Counted from the stretch's first letter, positions 33,215-45,051 are shown. The stretch is DNA of 64,000 nt from Perognathus longimembris pacificus (GCF_023159225.1 NC_063180.1:10475297-10539296), one strand, 5' to 3'. The notes: generated from the sequence alone by a model not told the origin. Made by a program: numbers and translations.

Positions 33215-34250
33215 ACATGTGTGGTAGTACTTGGGTTGACACACAAAATATCCCAGACTCTATATCAACAACAGAAATTTATTTCCTCTGCTGAAGGCTT
33301 TAAGACCAAAGTAATATGTTTTCTGGCACCAACACTTTGTAATTTGTAGATGGACCACTTTTTTTTGCTTTGTTCTCACATAATCTCCCCGCACTGCATA
33401 GCTAAGAGAAATAAACCCCAGGTGACTACATTTTACTTATCATAAGGACAACAGTCCTATGAATTAGGGTGACACATTTATGACCTCATTTGACCTTAAT
33501 TGCTTCGTGAATGGCCTGATCTCTATGTATAGTCACATTAGGCATTCAGACCTCAACAAATGATTTGGAGAGCATAATTCAGTCCCTAATATTCTACCCT
33601 CTGACCTCCCAATATTAATGTCCTGCTCAGATGCAAAATATATTTACACCATCCCAATATTCCCAAAGTGTTAACTTATGCCAGCATGAAACCCAATATC
33701 GAAAGGTCAAAATCTTGGCTAAATGGCATCTCATTCAGATATGGGTGAAACTTTTAATTATGATTCATCCTGAGGCAATATTCCTCTCCAGCTGTGAATC
33801 AGCAAGACAACAAAAGTTATCTGCTTAGAAATGTAATAAGGGAGCAAGTATAGACAGATAATCTAACTCCAAAGGGCAAACATGAAACAAACAAAAAAAG
33901 AGGTAATAGGTTCCAAACAACTTCAAACTCTGACAAGAAAGCTCTGCTAGATGCTAAGGCAGAATAACCCCTGAGAAAGCCATACCACACACTTGGCTCT
34001 ACTAGAGCATCACAGCAATGGCTTTTTGTAGAAGCACCCCCTGCCCAGTTCTAAGGGCCAGCCATTCCATAACAAATCCACGGGATGCTCCCATCTTTGA
34101 GACACTGAGTGGAAGGAACCTCACCTGCTGAATCCAAAGAAGCATCATGGTCTATGAATCCAATGAATACACAGCCCTGGTGCCCGGGCATGGGTTGTGA
34201 TGATAGCTCTGATGATCTTTGAGTCATTTTCAGAGTTGCATCACAACAAT
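33215..34250 (-). mobile_element. MaLR (MLT1-type) LTR plus internal relic
   Basis: The plus strand contains the complement of an MLT1-type LTR: CAACAGAAATTTATTTCCTCTGCTGAAGGC (its AATAAATTTCTGTTG), AGATGGACCACTTTT, CATAAGGACAACAGTCCTATGAATTAGGGTGACACATTTATGACCTCATTTGACCTTAATTGC and CAGTCACATTA-like GTCACATTAGG. From about 33600 comes internal sequence homologous to 7300-7720. No retroviral gene is intact or readable. Confidence 0.75.
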
Positions 34251-34385
34251 AATTTGTAGGCAAAAATAGAATAGCCTTCTTAATGTTGGCTGCTTTTTTG
34301 TCTCTTTTGCCTCATGTGGTTGTATTTATGCTGGTATGATCTTATGCTGGTATAAGCCATCTTGGCTTCACAGCTGAAGGTACTT

Positions 34386-34386
<1 letters not shown>

Positions 34387-34428
<42 letters not shown>
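34387..34428. repeat. (CA)n microsatellite
   Basis: An uninterrupted run of about 21 CA units, hence probably variable in length between individuals. Confidence 0.97.
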
Positions 34429-34429
<1 letters not shown>

Positions 34430-34439
34430 TGGTGTTCTC

Positions 34440-35025
34440 TGTACAAGAGAAATTTTTTAATTCATTTCTTGGCAGTGTTGATAGACTGAGAATTTTATAA
34501 ATCTTCAAGCCCAGGTTCAATTTGCTTAAAAAATAAATCCCTTTATTTCATTCTTCTTGCATATTACTATAAAGAATAAATAGGAGTCAGCCTACGCCCT
34601 CCAGATTTGATTTAGCTATTTCTTTGACTGTATGTTTATGTAGTCAATTGATCACAAAAATTCTACTTTTCTCTCATCATTAGAAATCAATTTGGTTAAG
34701 CTGTTTGCCCCTTTTTACTGTGGACTGGCTTTCCTCTGATTTTCACTAGCTTCTTTCACATCTGTATTTGAGAACTCAAGTGAGTCGTTGTAATGCTCAT
34801 ATTTCTAAATACATTCTGTGCCTAGTATAACATATGTGTTCACTAGTACAAAACAAACTTTTTCAGTGTGACCCCAGACAAAAGTCAATGTTTATACGTT
34901 CTCCAAAATTTTGTGAAAAACAATCCAACTTCTCTATTCATTACTTAGCTCCAAAGTCACTTCCACATTTAGGTGTTTGTCAGAGCAATAGGTGACCCCT
35001 CAACATCAACAGCATGTCAATATGT
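34440..35025. other. Unassigned DNA
   Basis: No gene or repeat family was recognised. Confidence 0.5.
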
Positions 35026-35029
35026 TCAA

Positions 35030-35190
35030 GCTTTCTCTGTTCACACATAGAGGAAAGACTATGTGACCAATTAGTGAGCCAGGATAAAATGCCTCCCCGG
35101 AAATCAAACCTGCTGGTACCTCAATCTTGGTTTTCCAGCTTCCAGAATTAGGAGAAACTAAAGGTCTGTTGTTTGCCTAGAAGCATGAGA
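35030..35190 (+). mobile_element. MLT1-type MaLR LTR fragment
   Basis: GAAAGACTATGTGACC, then ATCAAACCTGCTGGTACCTCAATCTTGGTTTTCCAGCTTCCAGAATTAGGAGAAACTAAAGGTCTGTTGTTTGCC follows the MLT1 3' part (usual TTGATCTTGGACTTCCAGCCTCCAGAACTGTGAGAAATAAA). It is in the opposite orientation to the relic at 33215 and only the 3' third survives. Confidence 0.65.
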
Positions 35191-35194
35191 AAAC

Positions 35195-37410
35195 TCAGAA
35201 TACAAGAATAATGCAAGTTTCTGACAAAAATTCAGACACTCTCATGCATTGCTAAAAGGAAACCTAAGATAATTGGATTATGCATTATCATTTGACCCAA
35301 ATAATTGAAACTTGTCTATCAATCCTTGGCATTGTGGGTTTTTTTTAAGTCATTTTGGCTGTAGTTAACAATAAATTTCTGACTACAGCTTTTTATTGGT
35401 GATTTTTATTGTAAGAATTACTTGGGTTATGTGCATCAAGTTGAGTTAATGATAGCTGGATAGTTCTGAGTAGCCTGAAGTGGTCTCATCTTTAGGTCTC
35501 TGAACACATTCACAATAGGACATAATTCTGGTGAATGCATGGTTGTGATGTATCTTGAATCTCTAACAAATACTCCACAGCAAGAAATAATATTTTTATG
35601 CAGGGAACATATAAAGAATTGGAACACCCTTATAAAATTGGAAATTAATAAGATACCTATCATTAAACATGATAAATATGAGCTATTTTTTTCACAGGGA
35701 AGGAAAATTACTTGGAGGAGATGGAGTGACTCATATATAGAAGGAGGTTCTCTGGATAGAACAATTTTAAAACTATGTACAATAATCCCAATATTGTATT
35801 TGTCCTTGTTGTACCCTAGTCATCATGAATAGAATTATATTTACCTTTAATCAAACATTTTCCTTTTTTAAAATTAGGCTTTACATTTATTTTCAGTATT
35901 AGAAAAAACCCAATGGAACCTATTATAATTTGTCATTCTGTTTTGGGAAATGAGATATAGCAATAGAGATATAGCAATAAAGTTGGATGGTCACATAATA
36001 ATATTATAAACAGAAAGGATGCACTAGCAGTTTTTAAGTGTATCTTCAACAAACTCTCCCTATACATGTTATATTATCAGAAGTTCATTAATATAAAATG
36101 AGTACAGTAGAACAAAACATGCAAAAGATGAAGATAATAGGTATGGAATGCCTGTTACTCCAATTATCTAAATGTTGGACATTTTTATTTGGAATATTTT
36201 TGACATAAATTGTCACCCTATGTCATTGTGTACTGGATTAGTTAGATAGCAGATTCCTATAACTGTGTCCTTTAATCTGAGGTCTCAAGTCCTTACTCTT
36301 CTAGAGTTGTTTCCAAGGAAGGTTGAGTGTCTTTAATTGGTGCACATGAATTCAAGGATCCATTCGTTGGTATTACTATACTATGTTCGTTGTTGAAAGT
36401 ATATATTGGGTATTTTCTTTCTGGTACCAAAGACTGTTAATCAAACATCTGATCCTGTTTCCAGGAAATTAAGTCTTTGGCATGTATTAAAACATATTGT
36501 TGAGGGATTACTGAAGGAACAACGCTCTTCAATCTGCTTCTACTACAACTGAGGATATTATAGATACCCTTCCAACATGTTGTTATGCTAGCAAAATGTC
36601 CAGTGTACAACACTAGAGTAATATTCCTTGTTGCAGCTTGAGCTTGCTGCTAACTTTGAGGAGAAAATTAGTAAGTTCATTGTCCTTTAATTTATTGCAA
36701 AGGACTTCCACCATCAAAGTCAAGTATTTTTTAGTTCCCTAACTTTGAGAGTCGTTTCTGTTATTTTTATTTTGCCTGAATTTTCTATTTTCTTGAGTCA
36801 TGTTACATACACTGGGATTTTTGAGTAAGTGGGACAGCATTAAAAATAATTAAATGACAGTCTCAGCTACATGGATATAGGAAACACACAACTGAATAGT
36901 TATATTTGCTTCTTTGGGAATCATAAGTTCTTTGACAGGGTAATACTCAGATTCCTCAATAAAAACAAGAACAGAGTGACAATATTCTAGCAGTCATTAA
37001 TTATATAAATCTCTTTTAAAATGTCCAAATGGAGCTCAATGTTTTGACTCTCACACATGTGCCAACTAAATTACCAATATTAAATTATTAGTGAAGTGTA
37101 ATGTGGAGACTTTACTAGTAATTTTACCACAATTACCCATTAGTGTGGGGTGAAGATCAGTGACCAAGTTGTCATTCATGTAAATGATACCTTGTAAGAT
37201 TTCTCAAGGTTACAATTGAAATCCTCTAGCACTACCAAGTGACTGTCATAGGATGGCTGGAGATTGTTGGAAATTCACATCCAGATGTTTGTTAAGAATT
37301 TGTTTTCATTTTCCAAGGTCAATTTTGTTTCTATTAAGGCCTTTACTAGTCCATTAAAAATCTTTGTATTTAGAAGATTTCATAGAACAATGTCATCTGC
37401 TGCTCATAAT
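35195..37410. other. Unassigned DNA
   Basis: No gene recognised. A 14-base unit GAGATATAGCAATA is tandemly doubled at 35952-35979. A 97-codon frame at 35539-35832 has no known motif. About 35235-35330 may be ancient L1, but too diverged to assign. Confidence 0.4.
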
Positions 37411-37439
37411 AAAAAGGGTAGAATACATGCAACAAACTA

Positions 37440-38731
37440 AAACTAGATCCTTATATAGCACCCTGCACCAAAATCAATTCCAAATGGATTAAAGACCTTG
37501 AAATCAAAACAGACACCCTGAAAACACTAAAGGAAGGAGTAGGAGAAACACTTGGGCTCCTTGGCGCAGGACAGAACTTCCTTACAAAGACCCAGAAAGG
37601 CTACAAATCAAAGAAAGGTTGGACAAATGGGACTGCATCAAACTGCAGAGCTTCAGCAGGGCAAAGGACATAGCTTGCAAGATAAACAGAAAGCCCACAG
37701 ACTGGGAGAAGATTTGTATCGGCCCTTCAACGGACAAAGGCCTCATATCTAAAATATATGCAGAACTAAAAAAATTACCTTCCTCCAAAACAAAACTGCA
37801 AAGAACCAATAGCCCCTCATCAAGTGGGCTAAAGACTTAAAGAGAGATTTCTCTGATGAGGAAATGAGAATGGCCAAGAGACATATGAAAAAGTGCTCTA
37901 CATCACTGGCCATAAAAGAAATGCAAATCAAAACACCATTGAGATTCCATCTCACCCCAGTAAGAATGTCATATATCAAGAAAACTAACAACAACAGTTG
38001 TTGGAGGGGATGTGGCCAAAAGGGAACCCTACTTCATTGTTGGTGGGAATGTAAACTGGTTCAGCCACTCTGGCAAGCAGTATGGAGACTCCTCAGAAGG
38101 CTAAATATAGAACTCCCCTATTGGGGCTGGGGATATGGCCTAGTGGCAAGAGAGCTTGCCTCCTATACATGAGGCCCTGGTTTCGATTCCCCAGCACCAC
38201 ATATATAGAAAACGGACAGAAGTGGCGCTGTGGCTCAAGTGGCAGAGTGCTAGCCTTGAGCAAAAAGGAAGCCAGGGACAGTGCTCAGGCCCTGAGTCCA
38301 AGGCCCAGGACTGGCAAAAAAAAAAAAAAAAAAAAAAAGAACTCCCCTATGACCCAGCAACCCCACTTTTGGGTATCTATCCGAAAAACCACAAACAAAA
38401 TCACAGTAAAGCCACCAGCACAACAATGTTCATTGCAGCGCAATTTGTCATAAGGAGAATCTGGAACCAACCCAGATGCCCCTCAGTAGACGAATGGATC
38501 AGGAAAATGTGGTACATATACACAATGGAATTTTATGCCTCTATCAGAAAGAATGACATTGCCCCATTTGTAAGGAAATGGAAGGACTTGGAAAAAATTA
38601 TACTAAGTGAAGTGAGCCAGACCCAAAAAAACATGGATTCTATGGTCTCCCTTATTGGGAATAATTGGCACAGGTTTAGGCAAGTCACAGCAGAGCATCA
38701 CAAGAGCCCAATAGCTATACCCTTATGATCA
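37440..38731 (+). pseudogene. L1 ORF2 C-terminal part, interrupted by a SINE
   Basis: Frames read [20 protein letters not shown] (37619 on), then after a one-base shift near 37820 [20 protein letters not shown] (37864 on) to LNIELPYWG where the SINE begins. After the SINE the last 120 residues continue (DPATPLLGIYPKNH, WNQPRCPSVDEWIRKMWYIY, KDLEKIILSEVSQTQ). The usual stop after SLIGNN is mutated (TAG to TGG), adding 22 residues to the stop at 38726-38728. Confidence 0.85.
38122..38337 (+). mobile_element. Dimeric tRNA-derived SINE inside L1 ORF2
   Basis: GGGGCTGGGGATATGGCCTAGTGG start, B box GTTTCGATTCC, second half with GAGCAAAAAGGAAGCC, and a tail of about 24 A. The 13-base target AGAACTCCCCTAT is exactly repeated at 38109-38121 and 38338-38350. 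It splits the codons of ORF2 between the zinc-knuckle-like region and the C-terminus. Confidence 0.95.
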
Positions 38732-39184
38732 CATGCTAAGTGAAATGAACTCCATTTTATGGAAATGATTGTTATATCACAGTTGTAACTACTTTCAAAA
38801 TCTCATGTGTATCTGTAGCTTCTACTATTGATGATGTTCTTGTATCACCTTCTTGTGATTGTATCTACACTATCTCTGTAATCTTATCTGAGTATACCAG
38901 AAACCGTGTATACTGGTATTAGAACTAGGAAATTGAAAGTGAATACTAAATTGAGAGACACAGGGTAAAAAAAGAGAAACAACTACAAAAGCATACTTTG
39001 CAAAACTGTTTGGTGTAAGTGAACTGAACACCTCAGGGGGGGAAAGGGTAAGGGGGAGGGGGGAGGGGGGTATGAGGGACAAGGTAACAAACAGTACAAG
39101 AAATATATCGAATGCCTAACGTATGAAACTGTAACCTATCTGTTTTATAATAAAAACTTAAAAAAAAGGTGGAATATTTATTCC

Positions 39185-40340
39185 TTTAAAATACTATTTA
39201 GCTGTATAAAATAGTTACAATTATATCTTGTTATGAGTACAACAAGTACAATGAGGCAATGTCACCCTTCCATCTTTCTCCCCTATTTTCCTTCTCCCAT
39301 TTCCACCCTCAAGTTATGTAGTTCGTTTTCTACATAATACGCACTGAATATAATGACTGCATTTACTCACAGTCCCGTTTCCATTTCTGTGCCTTCCAAA
39401 CCTGTTGATCCTGATCTTAATTTTGTTAAACAGTTTGTTAGTTTTTCAGAGGAATTGCACTGTTAGACTCCTTCCCTAAGTATACCATCATTTATTCAAT
39501 TTCTTTGTATGTTAATGCATAGAGCCTTGTATAAGTTATCATGTATGTTTGGATTTTAGATATAGTTCCTACCTGAGAGAAAACATGTGCTTTTTGTGTT
39601 TCTGAGCCTGACTTGCCTTTCTTAACAATTTGTCCTATGTCCATCCATTTCAATCCAAATGACATAATATTCACTCTGATAGATGAGCAAAATTCCATTG
39701 TACCATATTTTCTTGATTGTATGGCATCTGGTTATTTCCATAACTTGGCTATTTAGAATAGTGAAGCAATGAACATGGATGTGCAATTGTCTTTACTGTA
39801 TGCTGACTTGCAATATTCTGGATAGATGTCCAAGAGTGGTATTGTTCATTTGTAGGGTAGATCTCTGCTTAGGCTTTTTTGTTTGATTGTGTTTTTGTAG
39901 AAATGCCCTACCTACCTTCCAGAGGAGTTGCTCTAGTTTAAATTCCCACCCTAAGGGTTCCTATCCGTCTATATCCTGCCATTATTTGTTCATATTCTCA
40001 ATGACGGCCAGTCTTACTGGGGTGATAAGGAATCTCATTGTTGTTTTGATTTGCATAACCTTTATGGCCAGGGATGTTGTGTATGTTCTCATGTGTTTGT
40101 TGTGTATCCTTACCCCTTCTGAAACACCTCTATTTAGTTTCTTTGCTAATTTACTAATTGGGCTACTGTTTCTTTTTGAAGGCATTAGTTTCTTGTACTT
40201 TTTCTATATTTGAGATATTAGGCTCTTGTTAGCTGTATAGTAATGATCACACTATCTGTAAGCTGTCTTTTTAGCTTAGTATCAGTGATGTTGCTGTGTA
40301 GAAACTTTTCTATGTACTATTTCTTTTTGAGGGAAAGTAC
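39185..40340 (-). mobile_element. Old L1 ORF2 end and 3' part
   Basis: Minus-strand frames read MEFCSSIRVNIMSFGLKWMD (39698 down) and SLAIKVMQIKTTMRFLITPV (within 39982-40185), matching the ORF2 C-terminal end of the younger L1s ([20 protein letters not shown]) but with many changes. The 3' UTR-like part lies toward 39185. It is older than its neighbours on both sides. Confidence 0.75.
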
Positions 40341-40384
40341 ATGACAACACATAGACTTGCACTTTCTTGGATTGTTCTTTCCAC

Positions 40385-40548
40385 TATCACTTTTACCCCT
40401 TGAGCCATGCCTCTGCTCCAGATTTTGCTGGTGATTTTGGATATCCAGTTTCCTAGAACTTTCTGCCCATGCTGGCTTCAAAACATGATTCTCTAGATCT
40501 CCTGAATAGCTAGGATTAGCGGCTTGAGCCAGAGCATCTGGCTACATG
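40385..40548 (-). mobile_element. Composite SINE fragment
   Basis: Plus strand: CCTTGAGCCATGCCTCTGCTCCAG, GATTTTGGATATCCAG, CATGCTGGCTTCAAAACATGATTCTCTAGATCTCCTGAATAGCTAGGATTAGCGGCTTGAGCCAGAGCATCTGG. This is the complement of tRNA-like half plus B1/Alu-like half, in the order seen at 58833. Confidence 0.7.
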
Positions 40549-40549
40549 G

Positions 40550-40864
40550 TGGTGATTTTCTTAAAATATATTCTACAGTGATATACATCTACAGTTATTT
40601 TTCCACTTTCTTTGACTGAGCTTCAATCTTAAGTAGTATTCAAGCATCCTGACATTTCCATTATAACTTCATTGTTTATTTCTGGAATCATTTCATTTTC
40701 TATATGATTTATGTTACTTATATCACACATATATTATACATGTGTTAACATCATTGCCTGGTATGATTAATAACCTTTACTTTTTATTTTTACTTTGAGT
40801 GAATTTGGTATTTCTTTAAAACTGCTGTGAAGCTGAACCTTCTAAAAATATGCCTATATATTTT
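40550..40864. other. Unassigned AT-rich DNA
   Basis: No gene or repeat family was recognised between the composite SINE and the L1 target site. Confidence 0.45.
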
Positions 40865-41243
40865 CCAAACAACTTGATTTTTTTTCAAATTTTTATTATC
40901 AAACTGATGTACAGAGAGGTTACAGTTTCATACGTTAGGCATTGGATATATTTCTTGTACTGTTTGATACCTCGTCCCTCATTCCCCCCCTCCCTCCTCC
41001 CCTTTTCCCTTTCCCCCCATGAGATGTTCAGTTCATATACACCAAACAGTTTTGCAAGTATTGCTTTTGTAGTTGTTTGTCTTTTTTTACCTTGTGTCTC
41101 TCGATTTTGGTATTCCCTTTCAATTTCCTAGTTCTAATACCAGTATAGATGGTTTTCAATATACTCAGATAAGATTACAGAGATAGTGTAGATACAACCA
41201 CAGGAAGGTGATACAAGAACATCATCAATAATAGAAGCTACAG

Positions 41244-41448
41244 GGCTGGGGATATAGCCTAGTGGCAAGAGTGCCTGCCTCGGATACACGAGGCCCTAGG
41301 TTCGATTCCCCAGCACCACATATACAGAAAACAGCCAGAAGCGGCTCTGTGGCTCAAGTGGCAGAGTGCTAGCCTTGAGCGGGAAGAAGCCAGGGGCAGT
41401 GCTCAGGCCCTGAGTCCAAGGCCCAGGACTGGCCAAAAAAAAAAAAAT
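41244..41448 (+). mobile_element. Dimeric tRNA-derived SINE in an L1 3' UTR
   Basis: A young-group copy (TAGCCTAGTGG, GGTTCGATTCC, GCGGGAAGAAGCC) placed in antisense to the host L1. The 17-base target AATAATAGAAGCTACAG is exact at 41227-41243 and 41449-41465. One change (GCGGCTCTGTGG) distinguishes it from the consensus GCGGCGCTGTGG. Confidence 0.95.
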
Positions 41449-41617
41449 AATAATAGAAGCTACAGATACAGATGGGACGTTGAAAGTAGTTACAACTGTG
41501 ATATAACAATCGTTTCCATAACATGGAGTTCATTTCACTTAGCATCATCTTATGTGATCATAAGGGTATAGCTATTGGGCTCTTGTGATGCTCTGCCGTG
41601 ACTTGCCTAAAGCTGTG

Positions 41618-44300
41618 CTAATTATTCCCAATAAGGGAGACCATAGAGTCCATGTTTCTTTGGGTCTGGCTCACATCACTTAGTATAATTTTTTCCAAGT
41701 CCTTCCATTTCCTTAAAAATGGAACAATGTCATTCTTTCTGATAGAGGCATAAAATTCCATTGTGTATATGTACCACATTTTCCTGATCCATTCGTTTAC
41801 TGAGGGGCATCTGGGATTGTTCCAGATTCTAGCTATGACAAATTGCACTGCGATGAACATTGTTGTGCTGGTGGCTTTACTGTGATTTTGTTCGTGGTCT
41901 TTTGGATAGATACCCAAAGTGGAGCTGCTGGGTCATAGGGGAGTCATATATTTAGCCTTCTGAGGAATCACCATACTGCTTGCCAGAGTGGCTGAACCAG
42001 TTTACATTCCCACCAACAAAGAAGTAGGGTTCCCTTTGGCCACTTCCCCTCCAACAACTGTTATTGTTTGTTTTCTTGATATATGACATTCTTACTGGGG
42101 TGAAATGGAATCTCAATGGTGTTTTAATTTGCATTCTTTTTATGGCCAGTGAGGTAGAGCACTTTTTCATATGTCTCTTGGCCATTCTCATTTCCTCATC
42201 TGAGAAATCTCTTTGGAAGTCTTTAGCCCACTTGATGAGGGGGCTATTGGTTCTTTGCGGTTTTGTTTTGGAGGAAGGTAATTTTTTTAGTTCTGCATAT
42301 ATTTTAGATATGAGGCCTTTGTCCGTTGAATGGCCGATACAAATCTTCTCCCAGTCTGTGGGCTTTCTGTTTATCTTGCGAGCTATGTCTTTTGCCCGGC
42401 AGAAGTTCTGCAGTTTGATGCAGTCCCATTTGTCCAATCTTTCTTTGATTGTTTCCTTTCTGGGTCTTTGTTAAGGAAGTTCCGTCCTGGGCCAAGGAGC
42501 CCGAGTGTTTCTCCTACTCCTTCCTTTAGTGTTTTCAGGGTGTCTGTTTTGATTTCAAGGTCTTTAATCCATTTGGAATTGATTTTGGTGCAGGGTGATA
42601 TATAAGGATCTAGTTTTTGTATGTTGCTGGTGTTGAACCAGTCTTGCCACCACCATTTGTTAAAGAGGCTATCTTTCTTCCAAGCTATTGTTTTAGCTCC
42701 TTTATCAAATATTAAGTACGAGTAGTTCTGTGGGTTCATTTCTGGGTCTTCAATTCTGTTCCATTGGTCTTCAGGCCTGTTCCTGTGCCAATACCAAGCT
42801 GTTTTTATTACTATAGCTTTGTAATACAGCTTGAACTTGGGTATTTTAATTCCTCCTCCACTGTTCTTTCTGATTAGGATTGTTTTTGCTATTCTAGGTC
42901 TTTTATTGTTCCATATCAATTTCTGGATTGCTTCCTCTATTTCATTAAAGAATGGTGTTGGGATATTAATGGGTATTGCATTGAATTTGTAGATAGCCTT
43001 TGGCTGTATTGCCATTTTGATTATATTAATCCTCCTAATCCAGGAGTATGGGAGGTTTTTCCATTTCCTTAGTTCTGACTTAATTTCATTTTTCAAGCTT
43101 TTAAAGTTCTCATCAAATAGGTCTTTCACTTCTTTGTTTAAGGTTATTCCTAGGTATTTTATGTTTTGTGGGGCTATTGCAAAAGGAGTTGCTTTCCTGA
43201 TTTCAGCCTCGGTCTTAGGGTCATTAGCATAGAGAAGGGCTGTTGATTTTTGAGGGTTTATTTTATATCCTGCAACTTTACCAAAGTTTTGGATCAGCTC
43301 TAGTAGCTTGGGGGTAGAGTCTATTGGGTTCTTTAGGTATAGGATCATGTCATCTGCTAAGAGAGAACGTTTAACTTCATCTTTTCCTATTTGGATCCCC
43401 TTTATATTTTCTTCTTGCCTAATTTCTCTGGCTAGGAATTCTAGCACTATGTTGAGGAGCAGGCGAGAGAGTGGACATCCCTGCCTTGTTCCTGATTTTA
43501 AAAGGAATGGCTTTAGTTTTTCATCATTTAGAGTTATGCTTGCTGTTGGTTTGTCATACACTGCCTTGATTATATTCAGGAATATTCCCTGTAATCTAGT
43601 TTATCCAGGGCTTTTAGCATAAATGGGTGCTGGATTTTATCAAACGCTGTTTCCGCATCCAGAGATAAAACCATGTGGTTCTTTACCTTACTCCGGTTGA
43701 TGTGGTGGATTACATTAATTGACTTGCGTATATTAAACCAACTTTGCATCCCTGGGATGAATCCAGTTTGATCATGGTGTATGATTTTTTTGATGACCTG
43801 TTGAAGTCGATTGGCCAGAATTTTATTGAGAATTTGTGCCTCTATGTTCATCAGGGAAATTGGTCTATAGTCCTCTTTCTGTGATGAGTCCCTGCCTGGT
43901 TTTGAGATGAGGGTTATACTGGCTTCATAGAATGTGTCTGGTAGTGAACGTTCTCTTTCAATTTCATTGAAGAGTTTGAGAAATATTGGTGTGAGTTCTG
44001 TTTTGAAGGCCTAGTAGAATTCTGCACTGAATCCATCTGGACCTGGGCTTTTCTTGGATGGGAGATCATTTATTGCCGTTTCTATTTCAATACTGGATAT
44101 GGGTCTGTTTAGAAGGTTTAAATCTTCATGGTTGAGTTTGGGAATATCAGTTTTTTCTAGGAAATCATCCATTTCTTCCAAGTTCTCAAATTTGTTGGCA
44201 TAAAGTTTTGCAAAATAGTCCCTTATTATTTTCTGAATTTCGGTTATTTCTGTGGTGATGTTACCTGTTTCATCTCTTATCTTGTTTATTTGAGTGTGCT
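41618..44300 (-). pseudogene. L1 ORF2 from the RT N-terminus to the C-terminus, disrupted
   Basis: Pieces in coding order: 44304-44011 (KFENLEEMDDFLEK, AINDLPSKKSPGPDG), 43851-43576 ([16 protein letters not shown], then [11 protein letters not shown] where DAEKAFDKIQH is usual), 43561-42383 (392 codons: GTRQGCPLS, catalytic [37 protein letters not shown]), 42437-41952 ([20 protein letters not shown]) and 41917-41618 to the SLIGNN stop. The catalytic box reads LADD rather than FADD. At least five frame breaks divide it. The reverse-transcriptase core is the best preserved in the window but is not translatable as one protein. Confidence 0.9.
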
Positions 44301-44319
44301 CCAAACAACTTGATTATTT

Positions 44320-44560
44320 ATAGATTTAAATTATGACAGGATTTTCTGTGCTCTTATTGCCAATTTTCAGCCTTATTTAGTCCTCTTTCTTTTGCTTATC
44401 TACTTGTGTGGAAATTTTCTTTCTATATCAGCCTTAATGTTTAGCAATGAATTATAAATATTTCCATTAAAACTTTTCTAGTAATATGTCCAAAGGTTTT
44501 CTTCTTTTATTCTCAAATTTATAAAAATATCATTTTTTATGTTCAATAATTTTAGATTAT
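44320..44560. other. Unassigned DNA
   Basis: AT-rich flank of the L1 insertion, nothing recognised. Confidence 0.45.
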
Positions 44561-44566
44561 CAGGCA

Positions 44567-44785
44567 CTGGTGGCTCAGTCCTGTAATACTGGCTACCCAG
44601 AAGGCTGAGATCTGATGATTGGGGTTCAAAGCCAGCAAGTCTTTTGTCTGCAAGTCTTTTGTCTCCAATTAATATTAGCCACCAGAAATACCAGAAGTGG
44701 GATTGGGGCTCAAAGTGGTAGAGAGCTAGCCTTACACAAAAGCACTCAGAAACAGCATCCACTCCCCAAATTCAAGCCCTGTGAC
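44567..44785 (+). mobile_element. Composite SINE: B1/Alu-like plus tRNA-like
   Basis: CAGGCACTGGTGGCTCAGTCCTGTAATACTGGCTACCCAGAAGGCTGAGATC is the 7SL-type half. ATTAGCCACCAGAAATACCAGAAGTGGGATTGGGGCTCAAAGTGGTAGAGAGCTAGCC is the tRNA-like half. A 15-base unit GCAAGTCTTTTGTCT is tandemly doubled inside it (44635-44664). Confidence 0.8.
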
Positions 44786-44789
44786 AAAA

Positions 44790-44836
<47 letters not shown>
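44786..44836. repeat. (AAAT)n microsatellite at the SINE tail
   Basis: About 12 AAAT units directly follow the composite SINE, the usual fate of a SINE poly(A) tail. Confidence 0.95.
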
Positions 44837-44837
<1 letters not shown>

Positions 44838-45051
44838 GTAAGACTCTAGGTTAATTTTTTTCCTCGGCTATTGCTTTTCCTGTGATATGTAGTATATCCA
44901 GTAAAACCTCTATTATCAGTAGGAATCCCATTCCTTTGTGGGACATCTCATTTTAATTTAACTTTCTGTGAAATACTTTACTGCTATGTTATGTATTTTG
45001 AAGATTGAAATTTTAGCAAGTCATATGGAGGCATTAATAGTATCTTACAAT

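Larger units (their letters stand above)
37426..39161 (+). mobile_element. 5'-truncated L1 with SINE insertion
   Basis: Starts in ORF2 (AACTAGATCCTTATATAGCACCC, i.e. [23 protein letters not shown]) and ends with a 3' UTR whose G tract is at 39036-39078 and a terminal ATGAAACTGTAACC..TTTTATAATAAAAAC. Imperfect target duplications AAAAAGGGTAGAATA (37411) and AAAAAAGGTGGAATA (about 39162) flank it. A SINE sits at 38122-38337. Two mismatches in the duplication and two ORF2 frameshifts show some age. Confidence 0.85.
40880..44300 (-). mobile_element. 5'-truncated L1, relatively recent, with SINE
   Basis: A 3.4-kb insertion flanked by the exact 15-base duplication CCAAACAACTTGATT (40865-40879 and 44301-44315). 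On the minus strand it runs from mid ORF2 (HTQINKIRDETGN, just after the endonuclease) to the 3' UTR with its G tract (seen as C runs at 40984-41019) and A tail. It has the longest L1 frames in the window, so it is the youngest-looking copy, yet several frameshifts and the missing endonuclease and ORF1 make it inactive. Confidence 0.95.

Noticed and set aside
42064..42605. Plus-strand frames of 136 and 91 codons over the minus-strand L1
   Set aside because: They lie antisense to conserved L1 ORF2 sequence and are shadows of it.
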